A program made the position numbers and the translations under genes. DNA of 64,000 nucleotides from Aphrocallistes beatrix (lineage: Eukaryota; Porifera; Hexactinellida; Sceptrulophora; Aphrocallistidae): contig OY725499.1 in assembly GCA_963281255.1 (NCBI GenBank), positions 4,049,148 through 4,113,147 on the forward strand. The letters are read 5' to 3'. This document shows, one piece after another, positions 20,304-30,257 of the stretch. Each line of letters starts with the position of its first letter. Within the stretch, counting starts at the first letter, position 1. Below the pieces are notes generated by a model that was not told where the DNA came from, ran no database searches, and saw nothing but the letters and a program-made list of their open reading frames with translations.

Positions 20304-23300
20304 ATGCAGAGGAAATACGATCGCAGTTCGGACATAACTCGACTCCGTACACACTATAGAGACCGCACCTACGAGTTCAAGCAGTGCTGTAACTACATCT
20401 GGCACTCCACCCTCACTTCCAAACTCGGCTGTGGTTCTTTCGGGTCTGTCTATTTCGGGTTCCACGATGTTGAAGGTTTTGAAGTCGCCGTCAAAGAGAT
20501 TCCGCGTGATGTATTCGCACGCGACGAAAAGGTGAAAATAAATCTTCAAAGAGAAGTTGAGATTCAACAACTGCTGTCTTACTGTCCTTACGTCGTCAAC
20601 TTGTTCCATGTTGAGGAAACAGCAGCTGGCATTGTCATGATAATGGAGGTAAGCGATTCTAATCTTAGCTACTTTATTCTGGCAATATTTGTAGCTTAAT
20701 TTAGAAACTTTTTGTCTACATCATGCTAAAATTAGACTGGCTACTCAGGTTACCAGTCTGAACCTTAAACTGTTTATCTATGTTGCCAAAATTCAAAATT
20801 GCACAAGTATCTTTTTCGAATTTTGCAAGAAATGTTTACGAATCAACAGCACACCATTTTATTTTTTGTAAGAGTCATCGTTCCTCATTTCGATGTGAAC
20901 CAACAGAGGTTACTTGTTTGTAGTTCTGTGACACAGACCTTGAGCAGTATTTGAAGACGCATAAGTTCACTGAGACTCAGATAAAGAGCTTCCTCAAACA
21001 ACTTTCTATTGGCGTGAAGGCAATGCATGATCAAGGTATGCTCCTTACATCATAAGTTACAACTTGTTCTTATTGTACATATCCCAGAGTTTAGGAATGG
21101 TTAATTACCGAATGTTTGTTACTTTTTACTTAAGAATGAACTCTTACTAATTCAGGTTAAGAAATCCTATTAGATAATGGATCATTATTATTGTATTAAA
21201 CCGGCTGCAAACTCGTTTCGTTATTACATAAACGATATCAATTTTGCCATACAATAAATCATAAGAATGACTTATATGTGGATCGCTATGTCATCCAGTT
21301 TCTATCGCTAAAAAATTAAATAAGCTAAAAAAGCTAAAAAATTATAACATCACTCCATAAGATACGTATTATCGGCTGCCAACATCTAGTGAGTAGATCA
21401 TAAATCATCATATGGATTCTATTGATCGATTCCAGGAGTTATATTGCTCTCCAGTGAGATATGCTCCTCATATCAATCTCATGAGTTTACATACACTAAT
21501 TCAATAAACACTGTAACATTATGGAACAGGAGCAGTGAAGGCTCGAGAGATTTTAATTTAGGGGGCCAACTTAAATTCGACTGTCCCATAATGAGAAGAC
21601 CAGCGTTAGTGCAAGGGAGTAGCCAGGATTTTGGATTGCGGGCTTCCCCCACATTAAATTTACGAAATATCGATCTACAGCTATTCTAGCCATCTATAGA
21701 GCAATAATAATGATTTAATTTGTCTTATCATTCATTTTGATGCATACAAATCAAAACAAAAAGTGGAAAGCAACTTTATAACTTATTTGGGGGTCATGGC
21801 TCCCCTGGAAAATAGAGTGGCTCTCTCTGTCTATCCCAATCAATCTAATAATAGGCATAGTACACCGTGACTTGAAGCCCCAGAATATTCTCCTGAAGCT
21901 CTACTGCAATGATCTGCTCGAGCTGAAGATAGCAGACTTTGGGTACGCACGTCACTATCTGAAAGGAGAAGGAACGAAGAACGTGATCGACATGAACTCC
22001 GTGGCTGGAACTCCTGTGTTTATGGCGCCTGAGGCTCTCTACTGTGTCGTGTGTCCTGGGGGACACTACGACCACACGGTGGACATGTGGAGCATAGGGG
22101 CGCTGCTGTATCGGGTCCTGGTAGGGAAGTGTGGGTTCTTTCTGTTCTGTGAGAGAGGACTGCCTTGCACCATCCAGAAGGTGATCCCCATCCTGAAGGG
22201 GAAAGGAGATGCTATCGCATTTGAGGTTGTTTATTTTATTTTGTTTCTTATTCATGAAATCTTCTCCCAGGTGTTAAACTTGAAATTGTAGATGCAGCGT
22301 AACAGCAGGCCTCACTACATCTACGAACTGCCCTCCTTTGTAGACGGAATGGTGTCCGAGCCAATGAAGAATCAGCTGAATAGAATTCTCAAAGAACTAC
22401 TCAAGGTGAGAGATGGGATTCTAACAATTATGTGTAGTTTGTATGCTAATTAGAATAAACGTGTTAGAGTCTTTTCAGGACTTTATCAAGTACATTTTCC
22501 ATGTTCAAATAAGCCAAATTAGCTGATATTCCTTAAAATGAATTAATATTGGTAAATATACTTTTAAATATTATTCGATATTTCTCATAATATGTACACT
22601 CCGCTTAATAGGGACTCCGGTCAATCGAGCCAACCGCTTAATCGGATCACATTTGGCAGGACCGGAATTTTTCACACATTTTTCACAAATAGAAGCTAAT
22701 ACTAAATATTTTCGGTTAATAGGGTTCTCCGCTTAATCGATCCAAAATGTCCTCTGACCGATGTGGTCCTATTAAGCAGGGTCGATTGTGTTTTCAAATT
22801 TCTGGGGATATAACTGCCATGAAGAATATATTTGTTTAATGCCACTTTTACCTGGGGTCTTTTCTATATACGTATAGTCTAGACCCCAAATGTATATGGC
22901 TTCCCCGCCCAAAATGGCTTAAACAGGAAATGACACAGCACATTCCTGGTTAGGCGGGGTTTTAATATGTAAGGCTTGCAGGTGGAGCCGTCGCACAGGA
23001 TGACGGTGAACCAGTTCTACACATTCGTGGACGATCTGGTGCAGACTAACCTTGAGATGGTGGACGTGCTGAACGGGAGGAGCTGCAAGATCCCACTAGA
23101 GTCCAGTGTCAGCCTAGATACCATCAAGTTTGAGGTGAGATATCTAAGTCATATTTAACTGTATTCGACCAATAGTTTTCTGCGAAAGTTGGATCTTCTG
23201 TTTAGAAGACGAAGGTGAACCTTCGAGACAGCCTGGCCATACATGCCAACTTGAGTTTTGATAAAAGCGGGACACAGCGTTGAATTTCGCGGGATATGGC

Positions 23301-25249
23301 GGGACGCAATATGTATTATGCATAGAATAAAAAAAGCGGGACATAATGGGGAAATTTCATGTAAAAGTGGGACACTCGATAAAATTAACAAGAAAAGTGA
23401 AAAAATCGGGACAACCCGTCAAAAGCGGGACAGTTGGCAAGTATTCCTGGTATAATATTAACGATTACATTTTAGAAGTACATACAGGTCAACCTGAGCC
23501 ATGATAAAAGCGGGACGCAGCGTTGAATTTTGCGGGACATTGCGGAACGCAATAGACAAGTATTATACACAGAATCCGAAAAAACGGGACAAAATAGGGA
23601 GATTTCATGTAAAGGGTACTTGTCAAAATTAGCTCAGGAGAAGAGTTAAAAAAGCGGGACGTCCCGCAAAAAACGGGACGGTTGGCATGTATGGAAGTAA
23701 TAGTAATAGGAATATATAATTAAATAACAACTATTGTAATAGGAATTATCTATTTCAATTCTATAACTTCGGACTGGCTTATCTCACTTCGTGAAGAAAT
23801 AGGAAGTTGTTAAAACTTACCTTAATAAGGCAAGATGATTATCTTGCATTTGTAGCGTTTAAATGCATTGCTTCATTTATAGACAGACACATATTAGTTT
23901 TTGCTTACTAGTAGATTAGATATTATTTTTGTTTGTGAGATAATCAATTATATAAACTACAGACATTCTGAATCATAGAAAAGTCTAGTAATCTGTAATA
24001 TTAATAAGTAATAATAATAGTAATTAGTAATAGTAAAAGTAATAGTAATAATAATAGTAATAAGTAATTAGTAAAAGTAATAAGTAATATATTACATTTT
24101 ACAGTAATTGCCCCCAGGCCTGCTTCGGGATAAACTCGAGATTTGAGCTGAGTATTTATTTATATTTGTCGCCCGGCGAGAATACTTATCTTATAAATGG
24201 AGTGATATCAGAGTTTTACTGACTGAATATGGAAATGTTTTAAAATATCACTGATAACCAGCTGCCGTCATAAGTAATGTATTTATATAATTACTTTTGC
24301 AGGTAACCCAATCACTTGGCATTGCTTGTGAGAACCAAATTCTTCTCTGTGATTCCCCAGCATCAAAATCTAAACTCACCTCCCAAGACAATCTCCTCTT
24401 CTTCCTCCGCTGTGCAACTAAGAATCTCGGTCCCATCGTGATATACATCCTAGATAAGAATGTGGTGCTAGGGAATGCTACAATCAACATCCAATTCGAA
24501 TCGCTTTCCGAGTTAAATGATATTTTGACGAAATGTGATACCTCAAAGCGTAACGTGAATGGAGAGCTTAAAACGTACGACATGAGCCTACCTGGCATCT
24601 GTGTTTCTGTGATCAAGGATATGGGGAAGAATCAGGAGCTGCAGATGAAAGCGCTACAAGCATTCGCCTACTTCACTACCACAGCGCAGGATAGTTATGA
24701 AGGCGCTAAGAATAGGTTTCACACTAAATTCGGTGTCCTGGAGGCTAAGGTCAGTTTCCTGTCAGATTGTCTGCACATGGATCTGGAGAGTCTCAAGAAT
24801 GTGGACCAGTACAGACAACAGGTGAATATTTGTTTCAGTTCATAAGTTAAAATTTTTATCAATTTTCAATTTTAATATTTGATAAGAGTATAGAATTATA
24901 AATTTATAATACCTTAAATGCGACTAATCTTACGAATTTGTCTTTGTAACCAATATATGTACAGTAGTTCCCTGCCCTTGGAATTATCAATACATCCAAT
25001 GTCGATTATATTTCCGTTTTGATCGCCACTCAACATTTACAGATGTGAACTTTCGAAAATATTCTATGATTAGCAAATTGTTTGAACGCGCTCGATATTA
25101 ATGTGCGTTTTTGAAGAAATCGGACGACTTAGGCAAGAGTTATCACGGAGGTCCTCATCACCATTATCTCCATCCTTATACTATGGTGGATTTCGAAAGA
25201 CATTCATCACCGAAAATATCCTAAATTTCACGAACAATGTACGAGCTAG
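20304..25249 (+). CDS. Ser/Thr kinase, ULK/ATG1-like catalytic domain plus probable ubiquitin-like domain (TBK1/IKK-like layout)
   Basis: Exons: 20304-20648, 20924-21035, 21855-22225, 22292-22405, 22982-23134, 24303-24821 and a tentative last exon 25133-25249. The first six join in frame to 538 residues. Kinase features: Gly-rich loop LGCGSFGSV (41-49), VAVK Lys64, HRDLKPQN with Asp158, DFGYAR with Asp180, AGTPVFMAPE to about 212 and DMWSIG. HRDLKPQNILL and DFGYAR resemble ULK/ATG1 kinases. After the kinase domain, 'DVLNGRSCKIPLES...' (about 338-415) reads like the ubiquitin-like domain of TBK1/IKK-epsilon or FIP200, followed by a mostly helical region. All key catalytic residues are present, so it should be active. 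The donor after exon 3 is the weaker GTTGTT. The last exon would add 38 residues with a hydrophobic segment. A role in autophagy or innate signalling is inferred from relatives only. Confidence 0.75.
22596..22792. mobile_element. Mariner-type MITE in kinase intron 4
   Basis: It shares 'ccgcttaatcg', 'ttttcggttaatagggttct' and 'gtcctctgaccgatgtg' with the MITE at 8246-8437, with eroded ends. There is no coding content. Confidence 0.7.
22848..22975. repeat. Family C element abutting the exon 5 acceptor of the kinase
   Basis: It carries 'acctggggtcttttctat', 'cccgcccaaaatggctta' and 'ggaaatgacacagcac'. It ends only a few bases before the acceptor AG at 22980-22981, so it probably supplies part of the intron's 3' end. 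Confidence 0.6.
23236..23695. mobile_element. Two 'gcgggac' MITEs in tandem, kinase intron 5
   Basis: The first element, about 23236-23449, has ends 'catacatgccaact' and 'agttggcaagtat'. The second, about 23476-23695, ends 'ggttggcatgtatg'. Both bodies repeat 'gcgggac'. Short frames over them are fortuitous. Confidence 0.65.
23995..24095. repeat. (TAA/TAG)n microsatellite
   Basis: An imperfect run of 'aatagtaataagtaa' trinucleotides in kinase intron 5. Confidence 0.85.
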
Positions 25250-25365
25250 AGTTCCCTTTTTTCACAGGGACAAAATTATTTGTCTTTTCCTTCTTTGCTA
25301 GAATCCTTTAATTGAAAATAGCCTGTACAAATGAAAGATAATATCCATGAAGAATACAGCTATTA

Positions 25366-25371
25366 AATAAA
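25366..25371 (+). promoter_or_regulatory. PolyA signal, likely of the kinase gene
   Basis: AATAAA lies 117 bp past the tentative stop at 25247-25249. The duplicated copy at 30090 or so has AATAAG instead. Confidence 0.45.
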
Positions 25372-25488
25372 GAACATTGATTGTAATAATATTACGTGTG
25401 TAGATTATAAAGTGGATACATTACTTTACGATACTAATACATTACGACATTCCATTACTACATTCTTAGTGGGCAGAGACCTTACAGT

Positions 25489-25500
25489 ATATATATATAG
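25489..25500 (+). promoter_or_regulatory. TATA box of seven-TM copy 1
   Basis: A tatatatatatag-type run lies 75 bp before the ATG at 25564, a spacing shared by the other family members. Confidence 0.55.
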
Positions 25501-25563
25501 CCTTCTTCAAATGCATATAACAATATAATCCATTGAACAAATCAAATTTTAATTAGTTATAAA

Positions 25564-26718
25564 ATGATCCTGACAATTATTGAAGACGTTCAAATTAGCA
25601 CACTGCTGCCATTTATTTCCCTTTTCATGACACTATCCATTATCTGGGACATATTCTTTCTTAAAATAATCAGGCAGTTAGTTTTGTTGTATCGTGAATG
25701 TATGGAAAAGGCAAATACTGATCCATTTGGGAACTTCTTGGAAGCAGCTCATCATCATAAGATCGAAATACACAAATACACATTTTTACTTGTAATTAAT
25801 ATCACTGAAGTGTGTTCGATCCAAATATATGCATTAGGAGCGGCTCTCACGTTTACACGACAGCATGATGACATTCTAAATCCGTCCAGATCTCTAATAC
25901 CCAACTGTACCACTGAGTTAGCTCATTTTAATAACTTTATGATAGACGCTATGACCTCAAATCCATCCATTTCCATACTTGTTTCCATTGGACAAGCTGG
26001 ACTGTTGTTCTCGATAGCTTTAGGGATTTGTCTTATGAAGTATCTTGATGTGAAGTACCATGACATATATGGAAAAACAGCTCGATACATCCGAACGTTT
26101 TTTCTGGTCACAGTAATGTTAGGAATTTTCTTGATCATCGCAGGATCTGTTCCCCAATTGATGATGATTCAAAAAGTTGTTGAGCCAATATTGCAACTAA
26201 TCTACTCAACTATTTGGGTCCAACATACACGTACCTTTTACAAGACACTGAAATGGAGGACAATTGAGTTTCGTGTGAGAGGTGAATCCAATCGAGTTGT
26301 TAAGAGATCTCTCATCAGTAGGTATCAGTTTGCAATAATAATGGGTTGTATGTTGATCAGTACTGCCTGTTTTATCTTCGCTGAATTTCTAACAGAATAC
26401 TTCCTACCGATCGCTGCCATTCTTTATTACGGTCCTTGCATCTTCAATTATCTCTATGCTACTCCAGACTACCAAACACTTCTCGTTACACAGCAACAGA
26501 TCGAGGCTCTACACACTACCAATACAGTTATCAGATATTTTTCAACATTTCTAATAATATTGGCATCTACTATAATTGGATCACAATACATACTGGCTAC
26601 CTGCTTATTCTTCGGACAAATAATAGTGAATAAACTGAAATATCGATTTGGATATATCCCCACCAGGTTTAGACCCAGCTTGACTGATTCCCTCCTCGCA
26701 GAAGCAGTTCCTCAATGA
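25564..26718 (+). CDS. Seven-TM family copy 1, intact, 384 aa, function unknown
   Basis: A single exon runs from ATG at 25564 to TGA at 26716-26718. Hydrophobic segments lie at about 13-33, 73-95, 135-158, 177-197, 254-276, 279-300 and 326-355. A weaker segment at about 205-219 makes the count seven or eight. Conserved landmarks are SIIWDIFF (25-32), NTDPFGN (51-57), a loop Cys in IPNC (115), KYHDIYGKTARYI (164-176), FYKTLKWRTIEFRVRG (225-240), YATPDYQ and the tail RFGYIPTRFRPSLTDSLLA. There is no signal peptide, no DRY motif and no sequon-rich N-terminus. I do not recognise the family. A chemoreceptor-like or other multi-pass role is inferred only from the topology and the tandem expansion. 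The C-terminus has two extra residues (AEAVPQ) shared with copy 5. Confidence 0.8.
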   Translation: MILTIIEDVQISTLLPFISLFMTLSIIWDIFFLKIIRQLVLLYRECMEKANTDPFGNFLEAAHHHKIEIHKYTFLLVINITEVCSIQIYALGAALTFTRQHDDILNPSRSLIPNCTTELAHFNNFMIDAMTSNPSISILVSIGQAGLLFSIALGICLMKYLDVKYHDIYGKTARYIRTFFLVTVMLGIFLIIAGSVPQLMMIQKVVEPILQLIYSTIWVQHTRTFYKTLKWRTIEFRVRGESNRVVKRSLISRYQFAIIMGCMLISTACFIFAEFLTEYFLPIAAILYYGPCIFNYLYATPDYQTLLVTQQQIEALHTTNTVIRYFSTFLIILASTIIGSQYILATCLFFGQIIVNKLKYRFGYIPTRFRPSLTDSLLAEAVPQ

Positions 26719-26869
26719 GATGTAATGTAGAGAACAAACTCATACTTTATTTGCTCAATTTTATTTGTACAAAGGCAACGCAGTGCTAGCAAGAGATGCG
26801 CGCTTGTGCTTAATAACAGATTGCTCATAGTCATCCTATTTAGTCTTATTTTACCTATATTCTTTAATA

Positions 26870-27400
26870 TACAGTCCACTTCCGAAAACCTGGCTCATCA
26901 GGGCACATCCGGAAAACTATGGTCGTGTTCTACACAGATTACTCTCGAAAACCGGAGGGATTTGGATGGTATTTTTCTTTGCAAAATTATGTTTTTAGTT
27001 TAAAACATTCCATTTGTATATGCTTAATGTATGAATACTTGTTACACAGCATTTATGGGTGTGGGTGCCACGATGAATTAGAGTCAAAGTAAAAAATTTT
27101 ACTGTCATCAATGTAATACCTATGAGACGGACTGACTGTGCAGTGTGTATGTACGCATGTACTATACAAGGGCGAAATAACAGGTTCGGCGGGTATGTGA
27201 GAGCTGTAGCACTTTTTGGAGTGGTCCTACTATGGCATAATGATTGAGGATGCTAGTTTACACGGACCCAATATTATTTCTCTTAAATCCTTTGTTTTTG
27301 TCACGAGCTATGCTAACTTGATACAGTACATCTAATCACTCGAAAACCTTGGCGCCCAGCTCTAGTCCCGAGGTGCCCCGGTTTTTAGAAGCGGACTGTA
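26870..27400. mobile_element. Mariner-type non-autonomous element, 'CAGTCCACTTCCGAAAACC' family, copy 1
   Basis: The ends TACAGTCCACTTCCGAAAACC (without the leading base, 20 nt) and 'ggtttttagaagcggactgta' (reverse complement related) are bounded by TA. Internal 'ctcgaaaacc' motifs repeat the end sequence. No transposase remains in about 530 bp. A homologous copy in the same relative place follows seven-TM copy 2 (31558-32057), so it was inserted before that duplication. A right-end fragment is at 36095-36165. Confidence 0.7.
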
Positions 27401-27466
27401 GTACATACGCACTTAATTAATGAGTTAATGGCTGTGGTATTTATATCTCTCTATATATTTTTTTCA

Positions 27467-27949
27467 ATTTTCAATTTTAATGCTTGATAAGAGTATAGAA
27501 TTCTAAACTCAAATGCGACTAATCTTACGAATTTGTCTTTGTAACCAATATATGTACAGTAGTTCCCCGCCCTTGGAATTATCAATACATCCAATGTCGA
27601 TTATATTTCCGTTTTGATCGCCACTCAACATTTACAGATGTGAACTTTCGAAAATATTCTATGATTAGCAACTTGTTTGAACGCGCTCGATATTAATGTG
27701 CGTTTTTGAAGAAATCGGACGACTTAGGCAAGAGTTATCATAGAGGTCCTCATCACCATTATCTCCATCCTTATACTATGGTGGATTTCGAAAGACATTC
27801 ATCACCGAAAATACCCTAGATTTCACGAACAATGTACGAGCTAGAGTTCCCTTTTTTCACAGGGACAAAATTATTTGTCTTTTCCTTCTTTGCTAGAATC
27901 CTTTAATTGAAAATAGCCTGTACAAATGAAAGATAATATCCATGAGGAT
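27467..27949 (+). pseudogene. Duplicated 3' end of the kinase gene
   Basis: This segment is nearly identical to 24862-25350, the kinase intron after exon 6 plus its tentative last exon. The 38-codon frame with the hydrophobic segment is kept (27728 to about 27843) with a few substitutions, but there is no upstream kinase here, so it cannot be expressed as such. The homology resumes at 30064 after the inserted hAT element. Confidence 0.7.
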
Positions 27950-28292
27950 CAGGGTTGGCTAATTAAACCCACCCCCCGGGTTAAACCCGGGCTGGGCAAA
28001 ACCCCCTTTTGTGGGTTAAACTGGGTTAAAGTGGGTTTTATTCTAATGTACTTGTAAATCAAGTTAATTTTAGCAATATCAATTGTTTGGATTGAAAATT
28101 CTTATTCTGCAAGCATTATATTGAGATTCCGTAATGATGTTTTTAATAAGACCTGATGTACGAACAATGGAATTTCTTAAAAGTTACAACAATCTGAGGT
28201 GCATTAAGTAAACAATCAAAGGATACTACGTACTATTATTTATGTAGAGCAGTTCACCTTACCTACTCTAATCATAGCGATTACTACATGTA

Positions 28293-29599
28293 CGAGGGTC
28301 AGTCCAAAAGTTTTGTCGTATACCAGTTCTACTCAGCGTACAGTCTAATAATTTATAGACTATATTCTTGGTTATGTTTGATGACTCGACTGTGAATTTG
28401 AGCTCTATATTAGGCTTATTTCTTGACTTATGCTATTTTATCCATAAACGCCTATACAGATTTTATAATTACTCAATGGAGCTAGAAAGAAGGGATTTTA
28501 GAGCCATGATGTTCTATGACTTTATGCGCAAGTTATCAGTGGAGCAGAGTCACAATAATTTACTGGAAGCTTTCCAAGACCAAGCTCCATCTAAGCGCAC
28601 GGTGGAGCGTTGGTTTCTAGAATTCAAGAGGGATAGAACGTCATTACAAGATGAACCTAGGTCTGGGCGGCCTTCAACCGCCGTCACTCCAGAGAATATT
28701 GCCACTGTGGAGTCGTTGATCAAAGAGGATAGCCGCATTACCTATGAGCAGTTTGCTGAGACCCTAGACATCGGAAAAGCAGCCATTAACACTATCCTAC
28801 ATGATCATCTCGGTGTCAGTAAGCTTGCGGCCCGTTGGATCCCTCATTATCTCACAGAATTGAAGATGGAGGCAAGGGTAGAGTGGTGCAAGTTTATGCT
28901 CAAGAAATTCAACGGAGGAGGGTCCAAACGTGTTTATGATATCCTAACATGTGATGAGACATGGATTTATCAGTACGATCCGGAAACAAAGCGGCAATCT
29001 TCAATATGGGTATTTCCTGGAGAAGATCCCCCTGTAAAAGTTCGCCGGGCTCGAAGCGTCGGGAAGAAGATGGTGGCCGCATTTTTCTGTAAGACGGGCC
29101 CAGTAGCCATAGTTCCTCTCGAGGATCGTCGTACAGTCAATGCTGATTGGTACATCGACAATTGTCTCCCCAAAGCCTTCGAAGCTTGGAGTTCTCGTCG
29201 CCCTAAGACCGGCATCCGAGGCCTACTCCTTCATAACGATAATGCATCGGCACACACTGCAGCCAAAACACTGGACTTCCTGGCTGAATATTCGGTCCAG
29301 TTGGTATCGCATCCCCCCTACAGTCCAGATTTGGCCCCATGCGACTTTTTCCTATTCCCAACTATCAAAGAAAAGATCCGCGGAATCAGGTTTGGCAGTC
29401 CCGAAGAGGCCCGACTGGCGTTCGAAGAGGCCCTCTGGACCCTGCCAGAGGAAAAATAGTATAACTGCTTCGATAATTGGTTTCATCGTATGCAACTTTG
29501 CATAGAATGTAGTGGTAAATACTTTGAGAAGCTGTGAAAATTTGATTACTATTGGTTAATTATTTTTTGTGTACGACAAAACTTTTGGACTGACCCTCG
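28293..29599 (+). mobile_element. mariner element (1.3 kb), nested in the hAT element
   Basis: The inverted ends are CGAGGGTCAGTCCAAAAG at the left and CTTTTGGACTGACCCTCG at the right, extended by 'TTTTGTCG' inside. TA flanks both ends (28291-28292, 29600-29601). The length and ends fit the mariner group of Tc1/mariner. It carries one transposase reading frame. Confidence 0.92.
28476..29537 (+). pseudogene. mariner transposase, DD34D, with an in-frame stop near the C-terminus
   Basis: The ATG at 28476 matches the usual mariner N-terminus (helix-turn-helix domain 1-110, with 'RTVERWFLEFKRDRTSL' and 'DEPRSGRPS'). Catalytic residues are D160 (TCDETWIYQYDPETK), D255 (HNDNASAH) and D290 (SPDLAPCDFFLFP). 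The second and third are separated by 34 residues, the mariner signature. An in-frame TAG at 29457-29459 ends the protein at 327 residues. The same frame continues for 25 codons with the conserved mariner end (CFDNWFHRMQ...GKYFEKL) to TGA at 29535-29537. Family members have Trp at about this place, so TGG to TAG is the simplest change. The catalytic core is otherwise intact. It was probably inactivated recently. Confidence 0.88.
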
Positions 29600-30187
29600 T
29601 ATAATGCTAATTTTGTTGGTGGCCCAGTGATCCTGTTCAAAGCTTTTTTCTAAAAGTAGAAGGTCTAAGGTGAGGCGCATAAATGCTTTAATTGAGCGGA
29701 TATTTAATAACTTTAGTTTAGTCCAGAACAAACTTCGAAATAGATTAGACTTAGAGAACCAGCAAAATTGGTAATCTGTTATCGGGAATTGAGAGGTTCA
29801 GTGGAGTTTGACTGGTGATTTGCTTTTCATTTGTTTTAGATTTTCATTTGTGTATTAGATTTTGATATGCACCTCTTACAATAAGTACGCTTATATAATT
29901 AATTATATCGTTGAATTTGAAAACAAGGACAATAACTGGGAAAATCCGTTTCTGGACAATAAAACCCGTTTTAACCCGGGTTAAACTAATTAAACCCGGG
30001 TTTAACCCACTGGGCTGGGCAAAACCTATTTAACCCGGGTTAAATTCCAACCCTGATGAGGATAAAGCTATTTTAAGGTTATTAAATAAGGAACATTGAT
30101 TGTAATAATATTATGCGTATAGATTATCAAGTGGATAGATTACTTTACGATATTACACTACTACATTATTAGTGAACAGACCTTGTA

Positions 30188-30198
30188 ATATATATATT
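30188..30198 (+). promoter_or_regulatory. TATA box of seven-TM copy 2
   Basis: A 'atatatatat' run lies 70 bp before the ATG. Confidence 0.5.
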
Positions 30199-30257
30199 CA
30201 TCAAATACACATAACAATACAATCCATTGAACAAATCAAATTCTAGGTAGTTATAAA

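Larger units (their letters stand above)
27950..30055. mobile_element. Non-autonomous hAT element (about 0.8 kb) carrying a nested mariner
   Basis: The ends CAGGGTTGG and CCAACCCTG with extended 'taacccgggttaaa' inverted repeats are flanked by an exact 8-bp duplication ATGAGGAT at 27942-27949 and 30056-30063. The unduplicated counterpart at 25350 lacks the insert, which confirms the boundaries. Without the mariner the element is about 797 bp and codes for nothing. Confidence 0.9.

Noticed and set aside
25101-25301. 66-codon frame starting MCVFEEIGRLRQ
   Set aside because: The duplicated copy at 27700 has a stop in this frame, while the alternative frame used for the tentative last kinase exon stays open in both.
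28550-29505. Further frames overlapping the mariner gene on both strands
   Set aside because: They are shadows of the DD34D transposase frame.
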